From positions 1 through 40,549 of the forward strand of contig WTXI01000317.1 of NCBI GenBank assembly GCA_022376515.1: 40,549 nucleotides of DNA. Reading direction: 5' to 3'. The stretch is from Lactifluus volemus (taxonomy: Eukaryota > Basidiomycota > Agaricomycetes > Russulales > Russulaceae). The stretch's first letter is position 1. Every line of letters begins with the position of its first letter. The notes under the pieces are model-generated. The model searched no databases. It was given only the letters and a program-made list of their open reading frames with translations, and was not told the DNA's origin. Below are positions 1 to 10,900 of this stretch, piece after piece. Made by a program: the position numbers and the translations under genes.

Positions 1-1827
1 CCCGAAGACTCGAAGATCCCATCACCTCCTGATTCTAATGATGAAGAACTGGTACGCCAAGGCTTCTCATTCCGTTGTTGTAGCCAACCTATCGTCCAGA
101 GGGAAAAAGAGCGTCGAGCCGCAGAAGAGAAGCGCATTCAGGAAGGGAGTCGGCTACGCAAACAACGCGAGCAGCTGTCTGCTGAGCTGAGTGAAGTCAA
201 GGCGCAGCTCATTAAGCGGCAGTCCCTGGAGGAAGTCAAAACACTTGTCGCGTCGTGCAATGTAAATGTGTTCCCATTGGTTCGTGGTGTCGAGTACTTA
301 TCATTGGTATAGAGCCGGATAGAGGTTTATCAGTCGGAGGTGTCCCGACTAAAGCTGTTACTCGCTGCAAAAGCGGGAGATGACGAACTCGTTGACTTCC
401 TTCGAAGGGAAAGGTCCGGAGACGCAGCAATGTCACAGAAACGCCTCGTGTAAGTCTTGCTCACTACATGACTTCGATCGAGCCTGTATCATAACGTCAA
501 CTATTCAGAGCATCTGAAGAACGGATTTCCGATCTTGAGAAGCAACTTGCTGTGTTTTCAGAGCAGCACCTGGACATCTCCAAGTATGTGCAGGCTGAAG
601 CTCAAGCTCAACGACAACTAGCTGCCGCGAATAAACTTCTCGCTGAATACCGCTCAACATATGGTGAATCTTCTCATTTACCACCGGATGCACGACAGCT
701 TGCGGAACAATTGAAGCTGAAAGAAGAGGCGGTGAAGGCACTTCGATTACAAGAAGCGCAGCATGCAGAGGCAGAGGCTCCTTTGTACGACGAGATTGGA
801 AAGTTGTCGGCGGCATGGGAGTCCTTGCAATCCCAAGTGACTAGCAAGGTGTTTGACCTGGCAGCTGCCGAGGAAAGAATAATGAAAGTCAATCTCGACG
901 TAAGTCCCGCAGTTTCGTAAGGTCATACTCATTATTCACGATGTCCTCTGGTTGCAGAAAGCCAAGGCGGACAACAAGTTCTTTGCAGCTATGCGCGAAA
1001 AGGAAGCCGTCGAGAATGAACACAAGCATCTCGCGCGGACTAATGAAAAGCTCCTTAAACACGTCTCCAACTTAACAGACGTTGAGAAAGCTAACGCAAA
1101 TCGGCTGGTATGTGCCCATGTAAACTTGCGCCAACTCGGGTCTCACCTAGCTGGCAGACCGTGTTGGAACAATCCGCAAACGCCGCTAACGTGAGAACAG
1201 AATCGTTCAAGAGTCGCGTGCTGTCTCTGGAGGGTGAACTCTATTCAGCCCGCGTATCACGCATAGGGTTTGAGACGGAACTCTTGAATGTACGTAGGCT
1301 TTCGAACTCGTACAATTAGGGAGATCGCTCAATGCGACTATCTCATGCAGTCACGGAAGGCGATGGACGACGGGAAGAAAGAATTTTCCGATCTCTCAAC
1401 CGAGCTCAGGAAAACGCAAGAGGCACTGTCGGTGGCTAGTCTCACTATCGAGCGGCAGAGAAAGACAGGCGAGATCAAAGCCACACCGTCGTCTCAAAAA
1501 GAGGCTCAACTACAAAAGGAAGTAGATAAATGCATGGTATGCATATATCGAATCCATGTCACCGCCTTCACATCTTTGATCTACCCTTTACAGAGCCTCC
1601 TCAAGTGTTCAACATGTAAGCAGAACATGCGCTCGGTAGTGCTCACGAAGTGCCTGCACAGTGTGTTTTCATTTTATCCTTCACTTTTCCGTCCGGCACT
1701 AAATTTTCGATGGGTAGCATTCTGCAAGTCATGCATCGACATGCGTATTTCAACACGACAGCGGAAATGTCCTGCCTGCAACCTCGCGTTTGCTCAGTCA
1801 GATGCGCAGCAGTTGTACTTCCAGTGA
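1..1827 (+). CDS. BRE1: Bre1-type E3 ubiquitin ligase, 3' part
   Basis: Bre1 is the RING E3 that, with the E2 Rad6, monoubiquitinates histone H2B in the nucleus (known for the family). The gene enters from the left edge, so the N-terminus is missing. Nine exons read in one frame: 1-51, 100-261, 313-449, 509-899, 958-1107, 1158-1289, 1351-1536, 1594-1660 and 1718-1827, giving 461 residues. Most of it is Glu/Lys/Arg/Gln-rich coiled coil. The last ~55 residues form a C3HC4 RING containing LKCSTCKQNMRSVVLTKCLH and, after the final intron, FCKSCIDMRISTRQRKCPAC, and the protein ends QQLYFQ as Bre1 proteins do. All eight introns are 48-61 nt with GT-AG ends. It converges with MRPS9 across 227 bp. 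Confidence 0.95.
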
Positions 1828-2054
1828 ACGTTGCATCCGCGACCCAAGTCTGGTCACGCCCGTCGTGCCTGGCATGTGTAGCGGACCTCATGTGTTATTT
1901 CTTTATGTCCTGTTTCCATACATTATCACTCTTCTCCTTATGAGCAGCCGAGACACTATTTCCACGCATGAATTCACTGTTTCTCACACATGGCATAATA
2001 AGTACTGTGATGGAGCATTCTTTAATTGTCACGGAATTAAGATACAATGCGAGG

Positions 2055-3234
2055 TCAGCGCTTGACCCAAGTGTACTGAAAAGTGTTTATGAGAAAGGAC
2101 AGGATTGCACAAAGAGAACGGACAGCTCACCCGCTTGCGAGCTTTGGCCAGACCTGTCTTTTTCCTTTCTACCATGCGGGGATCGCGTTTCAAGAGTTTC
2201 GCTAGAAAGAGAGCATAAGAAACAAAACAAAATGAGGTAGAGAGAAACTGAGCCAACTTGCCTTTTCGAAGAATATGGTCTACTTCTGGTACGTGCGCGA
2301 CGACGCCTTGCGCGATACCATGCGCGATGGCGCCCGCTTGGCCCGTCGTGCCACCACCACGAACAATCGCGAACACGTTGAACGCACCGAGGACACCCGC
2401 GAGCTTGAGCGGACGCACGATGCGTTCACGATCAGCCGTCGTAGCGAAGAACTTGTTAAGAGGCACGTTGTTGATCAGGATCGTCGTCGTCGTAACCTGC
2501 ACGTGTGGTGCCGAAGGCGATGGCGCAAAAGGGCTGTCCACTACTGGCACGAGGAGGTCAGTTGCCTCTGGCACGGACGACGTCGGCGAGGTAGGGGTAG
2601 TGGGGTTGACGGGTTCTTGCACGGGTATCATCCAGATGCGCGCGGCGCTCTCTTTGCGCTTCCCGACGGTGTACGAGCGACCGTAACGGTCCAACGCGAC
2701 GTGCTTACGAACGGAACGCGCCAAGACGTTCGCTTTGTCGTGTCGTTCAAAGAGGGCCAGGACGGGCTGGATGGTCTCCGCGAGCGCTGTATGACCCGCG
2801 GCCGACGCGATGCGCCCGCATTCTTCGAGGGAGGCTAGGACACCTATCATGCGCTTGTAGCGCGCCGTCGTGAGCGCGCCTGGGAACATCGACGTCAGAC
2901 TTTGACGGTTGCGCCAGAGGTGGTGCGCCGGTGGGAGTGATGCGCGCGCGAATTCGGGAAGGGGGTGCAGTTTCAGGGTGGAGAGGGCACGGCGACAGCG
3001 TTCGAGGGCTTTTTCAAGTTGGTAGAGATGGTCGAAGTAGGCCGCGCGGGAGGTGTAGAACGAAGGAGAATCTGGTTTGGTCTTTTTGCGCGGGCGGAAG
3101 TAGGGTGGTGGTGGTGCATCTGCTACATTTTGGAGTGAAGCTGGAGGTACGTAGGGAGTTGAGGCTGTCGCGAATTGTCTGAGAGATATGGTAGCAGCAC
3201 GTAGAGGTCGCCGAGTAGCAAGTCCTGCGAACAT
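2055..3234 (-). CDS. MRPS9: Mitochondrial small ribosomal subunit protein uS9m
   Basis: Structural protein of the mitoribosomal small subunit, a homologue of bacterial S9. Exons on the minus strand are 3234-2262, 2201-2131 and 2075-2055, giving 354 residues. The first ~30 residues (MFAGLATRRPLRAATISLRQ...) are basic, hydroxylated and without acidic residues, as in a mitochondrial presequence. The S9 domain starts near residue 190 with TVGKRKESAARI and includes ILINNVPLNKFF and VRGGGTTGQAGAIAHGIAQ. The end is LKRDPRMVERKKTGLAKARK followed by RYTWVKR, the classical S9 tail. That tail appears only after removing a GC-AG intron (2202-2261) and a GT-AG intron (2076-2130). The ATG at 3234 is chosen because it is the first in frame and begins the presequence. 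Confidence 0.95.
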
Positions 3235-3317
3235 ATAAAAGTGAGGAGAAAGAGCCAAGAGCAGATTATCTAATGTAAAGGAGACGGGCGCTGGACAAGC
3301 ACACGAGCTCCTTCTGA
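3235..3317. promoter_or_regulatory. Compact divergent promoter between MRPS9 and TFB1
   Basis: Only 83 bp separate the two start codons, so both 5' untranslated regions and any shared core promoter must lie here or overlap the neighbouring coding sequence. On the plus strand TATAAAAG (3234-3241) overlaps the MRPS9 start codon and lies about 77 bp before the TFB1 ATG, a possible TATA element for TFB1. No second obvious element is seen. Bidirectional use is an inference from geometry alone. Confidence 0.5.
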
Positions 3318-5654
3318 ATGTCGACGGTCTGCACCGCCAGAGCCTCGTACAAAAAATTTTCAGGGCTTTTAGAGCTTACTTCTACTCATCTTCGATGGAC
3401 CCGGGATGGAGAGAAAACCCCTTCAGTGCGCGTTGGGTACCCTGAAGTCGCCTGTGCGTTTACTGTCGATTTCTTTTAGGGGAATGACCCTTTACACTTC
3501 CAAACCTTGTAGCACTGTTCTCCTCAAAAGAAGGCGCAGCTCAAGTACGCCTTAAAATTGGCCTCGAGAATGATAGCAATGGCCACAATTTCACATTCAC
3601 GTCCCCTGTGGCTCTCACAGAACGCGAGACATTCAAGGCGCAGCTCACGACTATCATCAGCAACAATCGCGCTGCGCGTGAGGCCGGCGTCTCTCAAACC
3701 CCGCAGACAAGTGCCCCCACCACCGCGTCTTCTCCTAACGGCGCTGCCCACCAACGTACTCCTGCCCCTGGTCCGTCTCGCGCGTCCACTTCTCGTGCCG
3801 AGTCCGTCTCGAGCACCCGAGGAACACCCGTGAACGACCCCGTCAATGATTTTCGCATCCGGAAAAAAGTACTGGTCAAGACTCCGGAACTCGCGGCACT
3901 TCACCGCGAGTTAGTCATGAGCGGTCAAATCACCGAGACGGAGTTTTGGGAGGGACGCGAGGTGAGGGGGCATCATCACGCTCGTCCTCAGTGCGCGTCG
4001 TGTCTGACGTAATGCCGTGTATCCGTGTATTAGCATCTCCTGCTCGCGCAGGCTGCCTCTGATTCGCAGAAGAAGGGCAGACCGGGTCAATTGGTTGACC
4101 CAAGACCACAAGCAGTTGAGGGCGGCGAAGTCAAGATCGTCGTTACGCCACAGCTCGTACACGATATTTTCGATGAATACCCCGTCGTCGCAAAGGCATA
4201 TGACGAGAACGTGCCGAGCAAAGTACCATCTCCTTAATAATTGTTCCTTGTTCCGTGTCTCATTCTCTGTTCGACAGCTATCCGAGGCTGAATTTTGGAA
4301 ACGATACTTCGAGTCAAAACTTTTTCATTCACATCGAGCTTCTATCCGTTCCACAGCAACTCAACATGTCGTCAAGGATGATGCAATCTTTGACAAGTAC
4401 CTTGAAAAACCGGATGATGGTGAGTTTCCCTGTACACCCTAGCGCAACCAGTCCCGCCGACAAATATCCGAATTTTGTAGAGTTAGAACCCAGAAAGCCT
4501 CGAGATGATGAGGTAGATATGTTTATAGACCTCGACGCAACCCGCGAAGACCATGAAGAGGTTCGGAGCTCGATTTTACACGACACTTTCCACAGTTGTG
4601 CTAATTTCGGGATATTGTCATAGACCGGAAATGAGAAGGATATGACTATGCAAGCAGGGAAACAGCGTGGAGCACTGCCGCTCATTCGCAAGTTCAACGA
4701 ACACTCTGAACGTCTGCTCAAGTCGGCTATGTGTGCCTGAATTGCTTCTACATCCCTTCAGGCTCTGAAGACGTCTCCACAGACCCACGGAAGGCACTAG
4801 CAAGCGGCGCAGAGTGGATTCAGGAGATGCTACTACTGATGTACGTGACCCTTTAAGTATCCATGCTTATAAACTCATATTTGGAACACCCTGATCAGTC
4901 GTCCCGTGGTTATTACTCGCAAATTGATCTCGCCGACTTACACAATCCCGAGTCGTCACCTGGCGTCTTGCTAGAGATGCAAGATCGTCAACGTTACTTT
5001 GAGGCCCGTCCCGGTGCCGCTACTTCAGCCGAGCAGGCTCCACGCCCCGTAAGATCGTGCCGTTTACTCTCATGGTCACGGTATAACTGTGGAAATACAG
5101 ACCGTGGGTTTACCTGTTGCGCTGCAAGAAATGAGGAGTGATCTCGAAGGGTGGCAGGCACATCTCTCCCAGACCAAGGTTGAACGCAAGGCAGCAGAAG
5201 CTGCACTAGAGTCCATGACGAAGAACGTTGCTACGCGGCTGGAAGCTTATAAACGCAAGGCCGAAATCAAAGAAGAAGTATTCAGGCAGATGCGTACATG
5301 CCAGACGGCCGCAAACGAGTTTCTGCGGCAGTTCTGGTTTGCGATATACCCTCCCGCCGGGGAGACATTAGGCGGCGCTACCACACTCGCACAGAAGACG
5401 GCAAAAGCGACGCGCATGGTGGGGTATTTGACCAAAACTCCTGAAAAGGTCGCAGCGATAATTAGAGCTGCAGAGGTGGCAGGAGTAGACCGGGGACGAG
5501 TGCAAACAGTGACTGCATCTTTGGTAGATGATAATAGTCGAGCTGACGATAATCGCTTTAGGGCATGCAGCCTACATTGGATGCCGTAAACAGGGCCCTC
5601 GAATTCTGGGAAACGAGGAAAGCTGCTGCGGCGCCTGGTGCGCGTCGGACGTAG
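3318..5654 (+). CDS. TFB1: TFIIH core subunit Tfb1/p62 (PH and two BSD domains)
   Basis: Tfb1/p62 is a core TFIIH subunit in transcription initiation and nucleotide excision repair, in the nucleus. Ten exons: 3318-3453, 3513-3961, 4034-4222, 4278-4419, 4481-4560, 4624-4721, 4771-4840, 4899-5048, 5101-5508, 5562-5654, giving 604 residues. Residues ~1-110 form the PH domain (ASYKKFSGLLELTSTHLRW; NGHNFTFTSPVAL). A first BSD helix ends in ITETEFWEGRE and the second contains LSEAEFWKRYFESKLF. Then come a D/E-rich DELEPRKPRDDEVDMFIDL stretch, QRGALPLIRKFNEHSERLL, a basic KRRRVDSGDATTD (possible NLS), YYSQIDLADLH and a helical C-terminus ending RALEFWETRK. The donor of intron 6 could be 4722 or 4731 (same phase, three residues more). 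A damaged copy lies at 12335-12897. Confidence 0.95.
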
Positions 5655-5842
5655 GGGGTGGACGCGTGGACACTCCGTTCCCAGCAATGTGCGATATTAT
5701 TATACAATGTTGATAATCATATTTTATAATGCACTTTCATAAGTTATGAAAAAGTGGAATTACTGCGGACATAAGTAGGCCGACCGGACCGACCGGACGA
5801 CTATTTCTTTCACCACTGCGTTCCAGTTGCGTTCGTCACACA

Positions 5843-7756
5843 ATGCCAAGCCGTTTTCTCGTCCCCGTCCTCATTACGGGGATGATTCTTACTGTGAGTA
5901 TCACTCCCCTTTCTCAAGTCTACCACCCAGTTCGAATATTTCGTTTCCAGGGTGCTTGCAACTCTCTTTGGTCCAAGTATCAGGTAACAAGCTCTGCTCC
6001 CCTGCCTTAAACATCTTTTCATACGCGACTCTGTTCAGGACATGCAATGCGTAGAGAACTGTGATGATCCTGATCCAAAGCGCCATGTCTTGTATGAGCA
6101 GCCAGTGTGGCAGACTCTCCAGATGTTTCGTACGTCTTTTCCCCCTATCTGAGTTATGTATACGTCTCACTTGCCCTTCTCCCATCAGTTGGAGAAATGC
6201 TTTGTATGTCCCCCTTCCCTCTTTACTAATCGTTGCCCGGATTCACTGGATTTTTGATAGGTTTCCTCCCGGTGATCTACACCGCACTGTCAGCGCGCTG
6301 GCGTGCTTCATCCATCCGGCTCCCCGAAGAACCGTCTGACGATACTCTTGAAGATCTCTCCGAGTCCCAGAAATTTGTGCCCGAGAGACTGACCGGTCGC
6401 CGTATTCTGCTGCTCTGGCTACCTGCTCTATGTGACCTCACCGGAACAACAGTCCGTTCCCTTTTCCTTATCTTGCCCTTTAAGAGCACAGCTACTCACT
6501 TATGTGCAACTGTGGGCCCTGCAGCTCATGAATGTTGGTCTGTTGTATACCCCGGTGTCAATCTATCAGATGACCCGTGGAGCGCTGGTACTTTTTGTCG
6601 GAATTCTTTCCGTGCTGTTCTTGCATCGCAAGCTGTATATCTACCAGTACGTGCGCCCGCTTGACTCCCGTTTCTTCGCTCTTATACCCTAACGCGTGCT
6701 TTAGATGGCTCTCGTTACTGACCGTCATGGCCGGAGTCTCTTTGGTCGGGTTCAGCGGTTCTCTCATCAAGGATACCCTCCACCCGGTTGCTCCGTCGCT
6801 TGTAACCCTCTTAGATCTAACTCCCGCTAATGAACCACCGGCCAACGAACCCATAGAGATGCCCGAGGCAACCAGGGTTGTCATCGGTATTTACTAAAGT
6901 TTTAGTTATCTTGTCTCTGTTCTGAGTTACCGTGCCTTCGTGTCTTCATAGGTGTCTTCTTCATTCTATTTGCACAGATCTTGTGGGTATTCTTTCTTGC
7001 TTTAACCTATCTTAACCAAGTTGCTCCTCAGTACTGCGTCCCAATTCGCCATTGAGGAGAAGATATTGAGGCAATATAGCGTTCCACCCCTTCTCGCCGT
7101 TGGCTACGAAGGCCTCTTCGGGGCGCTCTCCATAATCATCCTCTTACCGCTCCTTCCTCTTATCAAACCTTCACCATCTTCACCCGCAGCTGCGTGGTTC
7201 GACCTTGTAAAAGGCTGGCACCAGCTCGTCGACACGCCTAGCGTGCTCTACTCCGGCATTGTCATCGCTTGCTCAATCGCCCTGTTCAACTTCTTCGGCT
7301 TGAGTGTGACCAAGTACGTGAGTGCGACGTCGCGAAGCTTGGCAGACACGTGCAGGACGCTCGCGATCTGGATCGTCAGCTTGTTGCTTGGATGGGAGCT
7401 CCTGATGTGGCCAATCTCTTTGTTGCAGGTGGTCGGGTTTGGTCTGTTGGTCTATGGGACGGTGCGTCTGCAGCGGTTCTACTTACTCACTTTGCACTAA
7501 GTTTTTTTTGACACGTCATTTTCAGTTCTTGTTCAACAATCTCGTACAACCACCACGCTTCTTGCGTCCCTCAGCAGGAGCTACTTCGGCTCCCTTGGTA
7601 TCGGTGTTGGCGGAAGCGGAGGAAGCGGGAGCACCTCTTCTGTCTGGCGACGTATTAGACGAGCCCGCGCGTTCAGCTGCCGACCTTGGCACGGGCGGTT
7701 ACGATGTTGAGCCGCCTGAAGTGCAGAGCACTACTCGTAGCCGGACCAGGCGCTGA
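5843..7756 (+). CDS. SLC35F6-like multi-pass membrane transporter
   Basis: Member of the drug/metabolite-transporter superfamily close to SLC35F6; substrate not assignable from sequence. Ten exons: 5843-5893, 5951-5983, 6039-6129, 6189-6203, 6261-6451, 6525-6646, 6705-6886, 6952-6982, 7032-7461, 7526-7756, giving 458 residues. The start MPSRFLVPVLITGMILTGAC is a first membrane helix leading into NSLWSKYQDMQCVENC. Later hydrophobic segments include MFLGEMLCFLPVIYTAL, LMNVGLLYTPVSIYQMTRGA, ALVLFVGILSVLFL, WLSLLTVMAGVSLVGFSGSL, GVFFILFAQIFTASQFAIEE and AVGYEGLFGALSIIILLPLL. MTRGA followed by a hydrophobic helix and the AIEEKIL segment are family-like. The last ~75 residues form a polar, probably cytosolic tail. 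One exon is only 15 nt. It starts 188 bp after TFB1 on the same strand. Confidence 0.88.
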
Positions 7757-7998
7757 AAATCGGGGTGAAATGGAGGGGCGCCCAGAGTCCTATGATCTAC
7801 TTGTATATACTATTTTGCATAGATCTGGCATAGGATATAATTCTCTGCACAAGACATCGATGACATCTTGGCCTCGTTACCTCCTGGCGTAAAACTGAAA
7901 CCATTAATGGCCTTCTCGTACGGTCAGTTCAATAGACTCATAGATGGCTGCGCCACAACCGGTAGTAGGGCAACGGCCCGGGACTATCGATCTCAACC

Positions 7999-10900
7999 AT
8001 GACCTCTCACCAGTACGTCTTCTTTCAACTCGTAGTAACTAGGGCCGACGGGGTACCTTGCAAATTCTGAAATAGGCTTTCTGGAGATATCCCCACCCCT
8101 CCGAGCCTGTTCGTCCCAGTTGTTTCTAGTAGTGGTGGTTCATGCGTTAACATCGCCTTGACTTACCAATAGCTCTCTACCATCGGCGGATGGTCCATTT
8201 GAGGCTGAGGAAGGAAAAGCCGAATGTAGTGCTGTCCTCCCTGATGAAAATGCGGCAATTGATAGGCTTCCCGATGAATTACTTGAGGAAATATTCCGCT
8301 TCGACAGCCTCGACCATATTTCCATTCCACCACTTTACGGAAGTGAACTGTGGGATTGGCATAGACTCGTCCACGTGTGTCAAAGATGGCGATATATTAT
8401 TTTCAATGCATCCCGCTCTCTCGAACTGCGGCTGTTCTGCACCCATGGGACGCCTGTCAAGAAGAACTTGGACTGTTGGCCAGTATTGCCTATCATCCTG
8501 CAATACTTATTGTCCCCAAATCCTAGCCTTCCACCAGTGGATGAAGACGACGTCATTGCCGCGCTTCGACATCCCGATCGCATATGCACAATGCAGCTAA
8601 CTGTGACAACTTCACTATCGAAAAAGCTGACCACACTAGCACAGGAGCGGTTTCCAGTGCTAGAATGCCTGGAGCTTTTTGGAGAATCTGACAAAGAACC
8701 TATCCTTCTCAATGAATTTCTCGTTGGACCTTTCCCGAGCCTACGTATCCTCCGACTGACCAGGGTGGTATTCCCGGCTCTTCAACGGATCCTACCGTTT
8801 TCTAAGGATCTCGTTTATCTTCTTCTTGAGGACTTACCCTATCTCACGCCGGCAGCTCTCCGCAATGTCTTTCCCGGAATGACCAACCTCGAAGAACTCT
8901 ACCTCTTCTTTAATTCGCCAATTTCTCGCCCCATCCCCGAATCAGGAAGAAACAACCCTGCCAATCCACCACCGTGCCGTGCCGTCCTCCCTGCTCTGAA
9001 ATTCGTTCAATTCTGTGGTACTAGCGAAGATTTGGAGTGCCTGTTATCTAGCACTGAAGCCCCTGTGCTCCGGGACATCCATATTAAATTCTTCAATCAG
9101 GCTACCATCTTTGATACCTCCCAATTCGTCCAGTTTCTTTCCCGCAAAAAGACGAAATGGTCGCATGATTATGCACGGATGCAGTGTTCAAAAAGCGATA
9201 TTTCCGTCGCCCTTATTCAAGAAACGCGGCATCAAATGGCCTTGCAGGTCGAATGCACGTCACTAGATTGGCAACTATCGTGTATGGCGGAGATCTGTGC
9301 CAATCTTTCCCTTGTCGTTTCTGATGTGCAGCGCTTTGACATCGACGCGTCCTTCCCCTTTCCAAGCGAGCATGGCGATATGGACCCTTTGCCATTGCTG
9401 GAGCTTTTCCGCCCTTTCAGTAAAGTGACGATGCTTTTTTTGTCCGATACCGTTGCATCGTACGTCAAGTATGCCTTGAAACAGGAAGTTGCTATGGAGT
9501 TGTTACCAAATGCGCGTGAGATGGAAATAATCACGCCTGAAACGAGGCGTTCGTCATTCCTTAGCCTTCACTGTTGTCAGTTCTAAGAGCTCAAATGTGC
9601 TTACAGGGGAGCAACGGGGGCAGGAGTTTCGAAAGTGGCTCTCTCCGCCGGATCCCTCGACAAATCACAATATTGCCCGCAATATTCATCACGACGGAAC
9701 AACGATATGGTTCTCCCAAAGCGGTCCTTTCAAAGACTGGTTGTTAAATCCTTCTCTCTTCTGGATACATGGAAAGCGTGTGTTGTTCTTTTCCCTGAAA
9801 ACTGCACATTTTACAGCTTCCTGTCTTGCAGCTGGCTCAGGGAAGACCATCATGTGGTTGGTTGTTTTCCCAATCATTGTTTGCTAAACTGACAACATCG
9901 ATCAGCTCTGCAGTAATCGAAGAGATCAGGATCCTCTGCAATGCAGGATTAGCTTTCATGGGCTATTTTTATTTCGACTTCCGTGACGAAGACAAGAAGA
10001 ATCACAGGAATCTACTCCTTTCCCTTCTTCTTCAGCTCTCTGATCAATCCGATATTTATTGTGACATATTGTCCCGCCTCCACTCTGCTCACAATGGCAC
10101 ACAAAGTCCCAGTGAGGATGATTTGACAAATTGCTTGAAAGAGATGCTCTCATTCTCATCTCGACATCACATTTGGCTTATCATGGACGCACTCGATGAG
10201 TGTCCAAATACCTATGATACTCCATCTCCACGGGAGCAAGTCCTTGAGCTTGTAAAGGATCTTGTTGTCCTACATCTCCCAAATCTGCACATCTGTGTCA
10301 CAAGTCGACCCGAGGCCGACATTCGAGCGATACTTGAACCACTCTCATACCGCCGAGTTTCCCTTGACCAACAAAGTGGCCAAAGGGAAGACATCATCGA
10401 CTATATCAACTTCGTTGTGTATTCGGATGTAAAGATGCAGAGATGGCGGGCAGAAGATAAGAAGCTAGTTATCAAGACACTCTCCGAAAAGGCTGATGGA
10501 ATGTAAGACTATTGCTTCCCGTATCCATGATATTTACTTATATATTGGCAGGTTTCGATGGTTGTTCTGCCAATTGGAAAAGCTCCGTCGCTGTCCCCCT
10601 CGGAGTGTGCAGCGAATCCTTGGGGAATTGCCAAAGAAACTGGATGAGACTTATGAGAGGGTGTTAAGGGAGATCACTAAAACAAATCATGCTCTTTGCC
10701 TCCTTCAATGCCTGGTTGTCGCAATTCGACCACTTCGTGCTCAGGAACTCGCAGAGGTACTTGCAGTTGACTTTGACGCGGCACAGCAGAATGGGATTCC
10801 AAAGTTGAACCCGGATTGGCGATGGCACGATCAAGAAAACGCAATACTCACCGCATGTTCAAGCTTGGTCGCCATTGTCGATGAAGATGTTGTTCAATTC

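Noticed and set aside
2258..2838. Plus-strand frames of 142 and 187 codons opposite MRPS9
   Set aside because: They lie entirely across the S9 coding sequence, which is fully explained by the minus-strand gene.
7944..8040. ATG at 7944 (MAAPQPVVGQRPG) as start of the F-box gene
   Set aside because: Its exon would end in phase 0 at the 8013 donor, but the F-box exon needs phase 2; ATG 7999 gives the correct phase.
10501..10551. Separate genes before and after the stop in the NACHT region
   Set aside because: The stop lies in a 49-nt GT-AG intron; removing it restores EKADGMFRWLFCQLE, the continuous family sequence.
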